From NCBI GenBank assembly GCA_023380795.1, contig JAMCSF010000022.1, forward strand, positions 1-40,337: 40,337 nt of DNA, read 5' to 3'. The DNA is from Candidatus Martarchaeota archaeon. GTDB lineage: Archaea; Micrarchaeota; Micrarchaeia; Micrarchaeales; Micrarchaeaceae. The translations under genes were made by a program, and so were the position numbers. The notes under the pieces are model-generated. The model was not told the DNA's origin. It saw only the letters and a program-made list of their open reading frames with translations, and ran no database searches. Positions 19,601 to 31,600 of the stretch are shown one piece after another (the stretch's first letter is position 1; each line of letters begins with the position of its first letter).

Positions 19601-22600
19601 CAGCGACGAGCTCCATAACCCTATACATGGGCTTTGCGAACAAGAGCGATTCTCTCCTCAATAAACTGACGACCGGCGAAGCCCCACAACTAAGTTCTAC
19701 TTATGCCCAATACGACGACGGTGCGGATGTGTTCAACAACTACTGGAACTTCGCAGGGACGAGTCTGCCTAGCGGATGGACATATGTATCCCAAGGAGGT
19801 TCATCGTATTCTGTAAATAATGGCATAACATTTAACACTGTAAATAACAATCCGAGTGGAGGTATTTATTCTTCAGTGTCTATATCCTCTCCAATAGTAA
19901 TAGATGCACTACAAAATATAGGAACAACCGCTGCAGAGCAAACAATTGGTCCAGAATTAAATAATTATGCGATAGCTTTTGGAAATGAGGGAGGTAGCGG
20001 TCCTGAGAGGGGTATCGGAACAGTAAGTTCTTCCACACCCGGACTAATAACTGGCTGGCTAGTTCAAACAACAACAAATCCCCCAACTGCAAATACTAAT
20101 TATATAAATACACTCTATTATGTTTCCGGAAGTTTAAATTATTCAGTAAATTACAAAAGCGTTTTGACAGCAACAAGCACAATATCTGGAAGTGAACCTC
20201 TCGCGATTTGGACTTATGCACCAGCAACAGGGACTGTATTTACACAATGGCTCCGCACACGTGCATATCCACCAAACGGCGTTATGCCTTCGTATAATAT
20301 CGGCTCGGTATACGCGCCTGGGGCGCCGGAGCTTACAATAAACAAATCCACCATACCATACGGCCAATCGGATGAGATAACTGCATCATCGCAGATAAGC
20401 GGCGACCAAGTTGAGCTTTCGATAAACGGCAATGTGGTTTCTGGACCAACGTCAAACACAATAAATTATGAGTTCCCTGTAACTATTCCAGGAATTTATG
20501 CAGTGAATGCCATAAATATCAACAATTCCAAGTTCACATCCGCACAAATACAGGTAATCAAAGCAGTTCCTGAGCTATACGCTCCAAAAAGCGGATTTTA
20601 CTCGAATCCGCTGAATTTCACATATTCAATATCTACTGTAGACAACCAGCTTACCGGAAAGTTATACCTTAACGGAACCGAAATATCCTCTACGGATTCT
20701 TCGAACTCAATTGTGCTTTCTGGTGTCGGTTCGACGTATTCGCTGCTGTTCAATACTTCAGGCGACGGGAACTACACCAATGCCTCAACAGGAACAATAG
20801 AAGTGCGTCTTGAAAAAGCTAGCAGCCCTTACAGGATACCTGCTGGCATTTACCACTACTCTCCTATTTACGTATACAATAACCAATCTGTCCCTACAAT
20901 TCCGCATCCGCAGGAATACATACAGATAAACGCGAGTGCATTTTCAAGCTATCTCACATACAACTACAGCAGCGCCAACCTTGAGTTTTTTACATCAAAC
21001 GGCACGATAATACCTGCTTGGATAGCAAGCAATTCTTCAGGGCGCATAACCATATGGTTAAAACTTCCGGAAAGCATTCCCCCGAAATCTAACATGACGC
21101 TGTATATGGGCTTTGCAAATAATACTGCAAATCTTTTATCAAATTCAGGGACAAGCGGTATAGGCGAAGCCCCGCAGCTCTCGCCCACTTACGCGGAATA
21201 CGACGACGGGGCTGGTGTCTTCCAAGCGTATTTCAACGCTGACACTCCTCTCTCAGATTTCATCATTCAAGGGGGCTATGGGGTAACCAAAGTATCTACA
21301 TATTGCACAACAGCGGCAAACTGCAGGTCCAAAACTGTCTATTACTTAGAAGTCACTGGCTCAGGAACAAGGTCGTTCGACATGGCTTACAACACTGCTT
21401 TTCCTGACAATGCAACATTGGCTCTTGGCTCAAACATAGGCACGAATCTTACCAACGAAGGCTTCGTCGGCCTCGGCGCAGCATCTGTCTCTTCGACTCC
21501 TGGGGTTGAAAATGCTGCTGGCAACGGCAACTCCATAGGGATCACGTGGCTGCAGAACGGAAATTTCGGCTATTCTCCTAGCGCGTCGTCAAATCTGCCT
21601 CCGAATTACGCTTATTACGAGATGAGCTACGTTCCTGGAGCCCCTAACGTAGTTGCCTCAATATATGAACAGAACGCATCAGTTAGCGAAACCAACTACA
21701 TACCTTCAGGATATGGCCCTGGGCTTTACATAGGGGTCGGAAGTGCAACGGAAAACATACAAGAGCTTGCCTATACTAGCTGGCAAGCCGCTGCCCAGTC
21801 CACAAGCACAGGGATATTTCCTACGGCTATAGTGATGCAGAACCCAAAACCATCAGGGTCCGCAGCGCTTTTCATCAACGGCAAGAGCCAAAACACTACG
21901 CTTAACTATTCTGTAATAAACATAACCGCGTCGCTACAATCAAGCGCATATTCTAACGATACGGTAAATCTTCTGCTGGATGGAAATACGCTGTGCACCG
22001 GAACGTTCTCATGCACATACGAGGGATACATAGCGGCATCTGCTACTGCATACAATGTGACTGCGGAGAACGTCCAAACTTCGTCAAGGCAAACCCTGAG
22101 CCTTAAGGTGGAAAAGAAAGTGCCTGACATAACAGAAACAGTTCCATATTATGGCGTCAACAACGGCACAGCATACTACTCTGTAAACACTGTAAACTCG
22201 CAGGTAAAGGCTTACCTGTATGCCAACGGAGTGGAAGTCTCCAATACGATTAGCGAATCAAGCTACACGGTAAACAGCATAGGCAATTACAGCTTTTACG
22301 CATATACTCCTGGCGACGAGAACTACACCAACTTCACAACTGCCACAAAAACGCTTCATATAATCCGCTCTCCCAAGTTTTATATCCCATTGCTTATAAC
22401 AAACAACCAGACAAGCAATACCCCTGCGCCGTTCCAGCAGGAGCTCACATTCAACAGCCTGGCATACAGGTATGCCGAAGCAGGGGACCTTGACAACATC
22501 ATGTTCTTCTATGCGAACGGCACAGCGATACCGTCTTGGCTTGAAGCAGGGAACACAAACACGAGCGCCAGCACGATATACTGGCTAAACATAAGCCATG

Positions 22601-25600
22601 GCATCCCAGCAAAGAGCTCGATAAAAATATACATGGGCATATTCGCGCAGAACATGAGCCTATTCAACAATTTATCGACGGGTGAAGCCCCTCAGCTGTC
22701 CACCCCATTCGGCAAATACAACGATATCGCTTACGTGATGAACAAAGGGCTATTATACCAGATATGGGGGTGGGGCGGCTCTGGCATACAGCCGCAGTAC
22801 GAATTATACCAGTCTAACATGACCCCAGGTTCTAGCTTTACTTTCGGATCCACTGCGGCAACTGCTTCTTCGACTTTGTATAACACAAACTTTACTGGCA
22901 TAACTGAAGATGTTGATGGTTCGCAGGAGCCATATGTGGTGATAAACTACCAAAACGGCTATTCCGGAGGGGTGCCGCCTCCGGATCCGCCAGTATCAAA
23001 CGACAATTTCTGGCTTCTCAAGGCAATAGGCTTCGTAAATTACACTTCTGGAGTGTCGCTCTACGGCATAGCGGACGATGCAATTGGCCTAGGGTACAGC
23101 CAATCCACAACTGGCAGCATAGGGTCATGGATCGGAGGGACAAACAATCCCAACAACACGATAAGCGCATGGAAGGGCGAAGGCGCAACAGTTTATTCTG
23201 GCACAATATCCAGCAGCGGGGATTATCCCATAGAGCTTGATTTCGAGAACCAGAACGGCCCAGGCTACGTGGGGATGTGGTCGAATTCTCCTCTTGAATA
23301 TTATTCCGCAGCATATCCTCCAAACGGGATTATGCCAAGCTCCAATGTCGAAGCCATAAACGGGCCGCCGGCGTTGAACATAACGGCCAACACTATAGCG
23401 TATTCGAATACGACTGATTATATATACGCTACCGCCCGCCCGTCAAACAACACCGTGGAAATACTCATAAACGGCAACGTGGTCGATACCGGCACCGGCA
23501 CCCTCAACTACACGCTTCCTGTACTGCCTGCAGGCATATACAGCATAGAGGCTTATGACGTAAACAAGAGCCTTTCGACCAACGGCACCGTAACAATAGT
23601 AAAGGCGGTGCCCAAAATAACGCAGACTAGCGGAGGCACATACTCAAACAATTATACTATCGGCTTTGCCTCAAACACTGTAAAAGACCAGCTAACTCTC
23701 AACCTTTATGTGGACAACGCCATAGTTGCATCCACGAATTCGGTTTCAGACTATCCTATAAACAATGTTGGCAACTACACGTTCTTCGCCGGAACTGCCG
23801 GCAATGCGAACTACACGGCGAGGAATCTTACTTTGCAGCAGCTCCATGTTATACCAAAACAGGTCCCATCGGTGGTTCCTAACGACATTGCTTACTATGT
23901 ACCGATAGTCATAGCTAACAATCAGCCAGTAGCTACGCCGGCGCCATTCCAGGAGATGCTAACGGTAGACAGTGCGCTGTATTCGCAATATGAGAATGGC
24001 TCGCTGGAAAACGTCAAATTCTTCTATTCAAACGGCACAACTGTCCCTTCATGGCTTTATTCGGGCAATTCCAACCGCAGCACATCTTCTGTATACTGGG
24101 TGAAGCTTTCCAACGGGATAGCTGCGGATTCTTATCAGACCATATTCATGGGATTCAGCACCATGGAAGCCGTAATAATGAACAACAGGACCACCGGCGA
24201 AGCACCCCAGCTAAGCAAGGTATATGGCCAGTACGACGACATAGCCGGAGTAATGAATCCTGGTTTGCTTTATGAAGTTTACTACAACGGCGCAATTACC
24301 GGGTGCGTTCCAAACGATACATATGCGTATGCTGCAGGGGTGTACAGTGGCTACTCCATAAACGGCTCATGCAGCCCGATAGCATCAAGCACGCTTCCGT
24401 CGCTCACGCCTCTTACCGGAACGTCACAGGCAGTTGACGGTTCCGGAGAAAACAACGTGCTGATAAACGTTGAGGGCGGCTATACCAGCGGCGCGCCATT
24501 CCCTAACCCGCCTGTTTCGGATTACTCACAGATAATAGTAACCAAGAGCATAGGGTTTGTGGATTCAAGGCATCCAATAAATTTCTATGTCCTAATAGAC
24601 GACGCAGGGCAGCTCGGGTACTCGAATTACACGCTTAACGGCTCGGAGGAGAACTGGCTCGGCAGCTATTCCAATTCCTACAATATAATCAACGAATGGC
24701 GCGCCGAGGGTGCAACTCAATACGAAGGGATAGTCACTGGCACCGGGGCATACCGCATACAATACGACTATGCCAACCAGGGAGGCCCAGGATATTGGAG
24801 CCTGTGGTCAAACTCAAGCGTTAGCTACTACAGCCCCTCTGCACAGCCCAACGGGGTAATGCCTGCTTACACTACCGGGCAGCTCGGCTACGGGATGAAC
24901 AGGCTCATAATAGCCAACGATCCTGCCCAATACCATGTCAAGAGCGGAGTCATAGCCGTGGGGCTAAACCTTACCAATTCCTTAGACATATACGTCAACG
25001 GCTCTCTTGTCAAAAGCGGCACTGGCATTGTCAACTACACCGAGGACAACCTCCCTCTGGGAAATTTCAGCGTCAAGAGCGTTAATCTGGCCACTAGCAA
25101 CACGATAACAGCGAACCTGCGCATAATACCAAACGACCCGTTCCTGATAATACAGTTCCCGCAGTCGCTCTACGGAGACCAGGACAACATAACCGGAATA
25201 TCAAATGTCACAGGCGACAGGATAGAGCTGCGCCTGGAGGACGGGGTCATATTGGCAGCAGCATCCAACACTGTTGTTTACGGTGGCAATACGCTAAAGC
25301 CGGGCAAGTACAACATAACCGCAATAGACCTAAATCAGCCTGCATATTCGCAAACGAAAAGCCTTATCATACTGCCCCCGAACGTGACTCTTAGCATACA
25401 GCACCAAACGGCGCTATATAATACCAATGACATTATTAACGCAACTACTTCGCAGACGCTAGACCATGTGACAATAGCGATAAACGGCACCGTCGTAGCC
25501 AATTCCACGGCAAAGGCCTCATATACCGAAAACTCGCTTCCTCTGGGGGTTTACCCAGTGCAGGCGTGCGACGCGGATTCGCTCACGTGCACAAATATAG

Positions 25601-28600
25601 AAAACCTCACTATAGCTCCAAACGACCCGCACATATCAATACAGAACAGGCTTGCAGAATTCGGCGAGAACGATACAATAACTGCTACGTCAAACGTTAC
25701 TGGAGACAATGTCAGCATAATCATAAACGGCAATGTCGTAGCTTCCGGCAAAGGCACAGCGCAGTTCAATACTGCATCGCTAGTGCCTGGCACATACAAC
25801 GCCACAGCAGAGGATACCGTGCAGCCGGCCTATTCGCAGCCCTTGCAATTCGAAGTGACTGGCCAGGTGGTTTCCCCTGCGGGAATACTAAGCTACGTCC
25901 CCATACTGATAACCAACAACCAGAGCACAGCAACAAAAGCGCCATTCCAGCAAATGATAGAGGTAAACGCGCAGAGCTACGCTTCGTATGAATCTGGGGG
26001 CATGCAAAATGTAGAATTCTCCTATGCAAATGGGACTATAATACCATCGTGGTTCGAAGGCAGCCTGGCAAACGAATCCAAAACAACATCCCTCAATGAG
26101 TCCGCAAGCGATGTTTATTGGCTGAAGATAGCAAATGGCATACCTGCAAAGAGCTCTATAACAGTATACATGGATTTCGCGGAAGTTGGCAAGAACCTGC
26201 TTAATCTAAATTCTACCGGCGAAGCCCCGCAGCTGTCTTCAACCTACGCCGAATACGACGACGGCGCAAATATATTCAACAGCTACTGGAACTTTAATGG
26301 GACATCGATGCCTAGCGGATTCACCGAATACTCGAACGGCGGTTCCACGAGCGTTGACAACGGCATTAACATTGATCTTGCAAGCAGCGGAGATTATCTT
26401 TCATTCGTCTACGATACTGCAATAAACTCAAACGACACGATAGTCGAAACCTACGATTCAGGCACAAGGGGCAACGGCCCGACAGACCTTGGGATATACC
26501 AGTCAAACAGCGACAGCGTCGGCGGCTATGCAGGGGTGGCAGACACGTGGGGATGGGGATACGGCACCATAAGCAGCGGCTACGGCAACATAGGCAGGCC
26601 TTTCGATATTTCCGACGGCAACGGGGTGGCAAGCATATACTGGATAGGCAGCGGCAACGAGGGCGTGGGATGGAACTACGATTTCGTTTCAAGCACAAAC
26701 ACCAACGAGGCGTTCCAGAACAGCGCGTATATGGCAATAGGGATAGGCTATGCGGCTCCAGGCTCTGACATCAATTACTACTGGCTTCGCACAAGGTACT
26801 ATCCGCCCGACGGCGTAATGCCGTCGGTTGACTTTGGGGCCGAAAGGTCTACGACTGGGGCTTACCTAAATATCCAGCACAACCCTTCGCTTTACAGGAC
26901 AAACGACACGTTAACCGCAATAGCCTCGAATGCCACTTATATAATAGAAATACTAAAGGATGGCACCCTTATTTCAAGGGGTACCGGCAGCACTTCATAT
27001 ACCGAAAATGATTTCTCCATAGGCACTTACAACATTACCGCGGACAACCTCAACACTGGCAATACAACAACGCTGAAACTTTCAGTGATACCTAACCCTC
27101 CAAGGCTGAGCATATCAAAGGCAAAGCTTCTATTCGGCCAGGAGGATACAATAAGCGCTTATTCCAACGTCACAGGCGACAAGATTGCGATAGAGATATC
27201 AAATTCAATAGTCTCTGAAGGGGTTAACAACGCCACATATGCCGAAACCAACCTGAGCATAGGCAATCACACTGTAGTGGCCGAAGACTTAAACTCCAGC
27301 AACTTGGCCCAGTCTGCTCCGCAGCTCATAACGGTCCTCAAGAACCCGCCAAAGCTCGAGATAGAATTTGCAAATTCGCCTTACGGCAAGGATGACAATA
27401 TTACTGCGATATCAAACGTCACGGGCAACAGGGTGCAGATACTTGTCAACAACGCCATAGTTGCCAACGCAACCGGCATAGCCACTTACAACGCCAATGC
27501 CCTTACTGTCGGCACATACAACATAACCGCAAGGGACATAAGCCCCAACGACACCTCCCAGGTGTCGAACGCCCTTACCATAACGCCTCCGAACATAGAG
27601 CTATATTTCACATCCAATCCTGGCTTCTACGGCAACAGGGACGAAATTGCTGCCGAAGCCTCGATAAGCATAGACAACGTAACGCTTAGCATAAACGGCA
27701 ACGTTGTGGCAAGCGGCGTGGGCAAGGCCAACTTAACCGAATCAAATTTCAGCTTGGGCAACTACACTGTCCAGGGCTGCGACACTACTGCAAAGTTCTG
27801 CACAGCCAACACTATCCTAGAAGTGGAGCCGAATCCTCCCCTATTGACAATCCAGCACAACCCTATGCTGTATGATGTTGACAACAACATAACTGCGAAG
27901 GCAAACAACACCGGCTCGGCTATAAAGCTCCTCATAAACGGCACAGTTGTGGAGAACGGGACAAACGAGGTCTTTTACAATGCAAAATCCCTCGCGCTCG
28001 GCACTTACAACATAACAGCAGAAAGCCAGAGCGACAATGCGCTTGCAGTAACCACCGAAAGGCTGGCAGTCAACAAGAACCTGCCAATACTCTCGATACA
28101 GAACCGCACCCCTCCGTACGGGAACACAAACCTCATATCTGTGCTGGCAAATGTCACCGGCTACCCTGTAGAGCTCCTGATAAACGGCACAGAAGTGGCG
28201 CAAGGGATAGGCAACATAACTTACGATGCCGATGCGCTTAAGCCTGGCAACTACACCGTGATAGCGGCAGACACGAACTCGTCCAACCCCTCAACGGTAA
28301 ATTCGACGATAAAGGTACTTGCCCCGAAGGTTTCTATAACTCCTGTGAAGGGGTCTCCAGAATACGGCATCAACTTCACTCTGGAGGCAAACACTACGCA
28401 GAAACTAGACACTGTCAACATGTCGATAAGCAACACCCTGATAGGCAGCTCAGTGTCGCACTTCTACTATACTGAAGACAATCTGAGCATAGGATCATAC
28501 AACGTTACTGCCTGCGACGTCAACGCAGGCGTATGTGCGAAGTACTTGCTCACAATATCAAAGAACTATCCATCGCTGAAGCTCACCCAAAATCCGTCTC

Positions 28601-31600
28601 CGTACGGAACTCCTAACTACGCTACAGTAAACACGTCTCTGCTAGGAAAGGAGGTAACACTTTCGATAAACGGCAACGTGGTGGCACATTCGCTCAACGG
28701 GCTATCATACAACCTGACAAATCTTACAACTGGCACCTACGGGCTGGTAGCCAAGGTGAACGACAGTTCAGACGACAACGCTACGACTTCGGTATCGCTT
28801 TCGGTAACCACTCCTCAGGCATACATAAAGATAAGCAATGACCCGGAGCTCTACAACCAGAGCGGCTACATAAACGCCTCGGCTTCGCTCAAGACTGCAC
28901 CTGTGGCGCTCTACATAAACGGAACCGAAGTGGCAAACTCTACAGGAAGCGTGTCGTACAGCGAGGCAAGGCTGAAGATAGGCAGCTATTCAATAAAGGC
29001 ATGCGACACGTATTCTGGCGCATGCTCGTACTCTTCATTGGTCGTGGTTCCGAACCCTCCTGGGCTTTCGGCGCAGTACTACAAGCCTTTGTACAACCAG
29101 AACGATACAGTGGCAGCAGCAACCAACATAAGCAGCTACGGGATACAGGTAAAGCTCAACGGGAACGTCATAGCAAACGATACCAAATTCTACAGCTTCA
29201 ACACCAAGGGCTTTGCCCCAGGGCTCTACAACGTTACTGCTACCGAGCTGGATGCCAATGACTCATATGCGGAATCCACTGTCTTAATAACGGTAGAGAA
29301 GCCTGCGATAAGCCTAAGCTTAACCAGCAATACTCCCTACTATTCTGCAACTGACGCGATAAACGCAACCACGTCGCAGCCTTCAGACTACATAGATCTA
29401 TACATAAACGGCAACGTTGTTTCTAAGTCGAAGGCCAGCGTCTCTTACGCTGAGAACAGCCTAGCCATAGGCAGATATAACGTTACTGCCTGCGACGTCA
29501 ACGCAAGCTCCTGCGCTTCGGCAAATCTGTCCGTGGTTCCAAACCCGCCGATACTTGCAATAAGGAAGAGCCCTGAGCTCTACAGCGCAAACGACACCAT
29601 AACAGCCACTGCAAACGTCACGGGCAACAGGGTGCAGATACTTGTCAACAACGCCATAGTTGCCAACGCAACCGGCATAGCCACTTACAACGCAAATGTA
29701 CTATCCACTGGTACATACAACATAACCGCAAGGGACATAAGCCCCAACGACACCTCCCAGGTGTCGAGGCAGTTGGACGTCATACCAAACCCACCGCTAT
29801 TGACAATCCAGCACAATCCTGACGTCTATTCGAGGAACGACACTATAAGCGCCAGGTCTAACCTGAGCCTAAACAGGGTTTCATTATTCATCAACGGGAA
29901 GGCGGTTGTATCGGATGCGATAAACGCCACATATGATGCCAACACTCTTGCAGTCGGCACTTACAACATAACAGCGGAGGACGTCAACGCCAGCAACATA
30001 GCCTATTCAACCGAATACCTCTCAATAGTGCCGAATCCTCCATTATTGACAATCCAGCACAACCCGGCCTTGTACGGGGTCAACGATTCAATAAGGCTGG
30101 AATCCAACATAACCGGAAATCCTGTTGCCTTATACATAAACGGAACCGAAGTGGCAAACGCAATAGATAATCTAACCTATATGGAGGATGCACTGGCAAT
30201 AGGCAATTACATAATAACAGTAAAAGACATGAGCCCAAACAATACCGCAAGCTTCAACACCACTCTGCACATATTGCCTAACAAACCTCTGCTCAAAGTA
30301 CAGGGCAATCCGGCCATGCCAGGGCAGAACGACACTATAAGCGCCATAGCCAATAGGAGCGGGGATTCGGTAGAGCTCCTGATAAATGGCACAGAGGTAG
30401 CCTCGGGCACCGGAACCGTCAATTACGACACTAACAGGCTTGCTGTAGGGTACTATTCAATAGTTGCTGTCGACACGGTGCAGCCTGCATACTCAAAGAA
30501 GCTGGTATTTGCAGTGGCCAACGCCCCTATTGCGCCTACGAACATAACTTCGCTTATACCGATACTGATAACCAACAACCAGAGCGTCCCTACGCTGCCG
30601 CAGTTCCAGCAGCTCCTTCACATAAACAGCAGCGCCTATTCAACTGCCGAAAAGGCCAATCTCTCCAACGTGGAGTTCTTCTATGCTAACGGAACAGTAA
30701 TTCCAGCATGGATAGAGCAGAACGCTACGTCGTCATCGAAGCAGACTGCGTACTGGATAAAGCTGCTCTCCAGCATACCTGCAAAAGGCAGGCAGATAGT
30801 GTACATGGGCTTCTCAAACTTAAACATATTCTCGCAGCACATAACCGGAGAGGCGCCACAGCTAAGCTCTACCTATGCACGCTATGACAACGGCCAGAAC
30901 GTGTTCAACTATTATACCGACTTCGCAGGCACAAGCGCCAACACAAGCCAGTACACAATAAACGGGATAGCAGCTATAGACAACGGGCTGGTCCTACCCC
31001 CAAGCAACAAGACCAGCTACGTTTCTAGCGTTAAGGAATATGATGCTGCCACAAACGAGTCGGACATATACTGGGACGCGACCACGCCCCTCAAGAACGC
31101 AATAACGCTTGGATACAACGCCTCGCACGCTGTCACTGTGGTAAACGCTTTGTTCTGGGCCATAAACAAAGACAACGACAGGCTTTTCACGGCAAAGAGC
31201 ATATTCAACAATTTCGAGAACGGGCTAAACCTTTCAGGCAATTACGTGTTTTCCAACTACAACGTAGGCAACAGGAGCTACGGCTCGTATTCCAGCCTGG
31301 CTCAGGAGCAGAACTATACTTCATACAATACGTCAACATACTCATTTAACGGCAAGGCTTTCCTGCAGGTCGAGAATAACCCGAACAACAGGAGCACTGG
31401 AGTTTCAGCCGACGTGTACTGGATGAGGACAAGGTCAACGCCTCCTAACGGCGTAATGCCATTCGCGAGCTACGGGCTTCTTCACGCGCACTCGATAGGC
31501 AGCTGCAACATAACCGCTTCGACAAGCACAATAAGCCTCGGCACGCTGTTCGCGAATACCAGCGAGGCCACAAAAGAGCCTATAACAATTACTAACCACG

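Larger units (their letters stand above)
26863..30540 (+). repeat. Array of about 15 Ig-like repeats (about 80 aa each) within the giant gene
   Basis: Unit pattern LLTIQHNPxLYxxNDTITAxxNVTGxxVxLLINGTVVAxGTGxxxYxxxxLxxGTYNITAxDxxxxx...LxVxPNPP read repeatedly in translation. Confidence 0.88.

Noticed and set aside
26366-26737. Arg/Cys-rich minus-strand ORF inside the giant gene
   Set aside because: Composition artefact of the complementary strand; no homology-like motif.
17281-31490. Possibility that the repeat-rich region is a CRISPR array or mobile element
   Set aside because: Repeats are in-frame protein-coding modules in one open frame, diverged at nucleotide level, without regular spacers or transposase genes.
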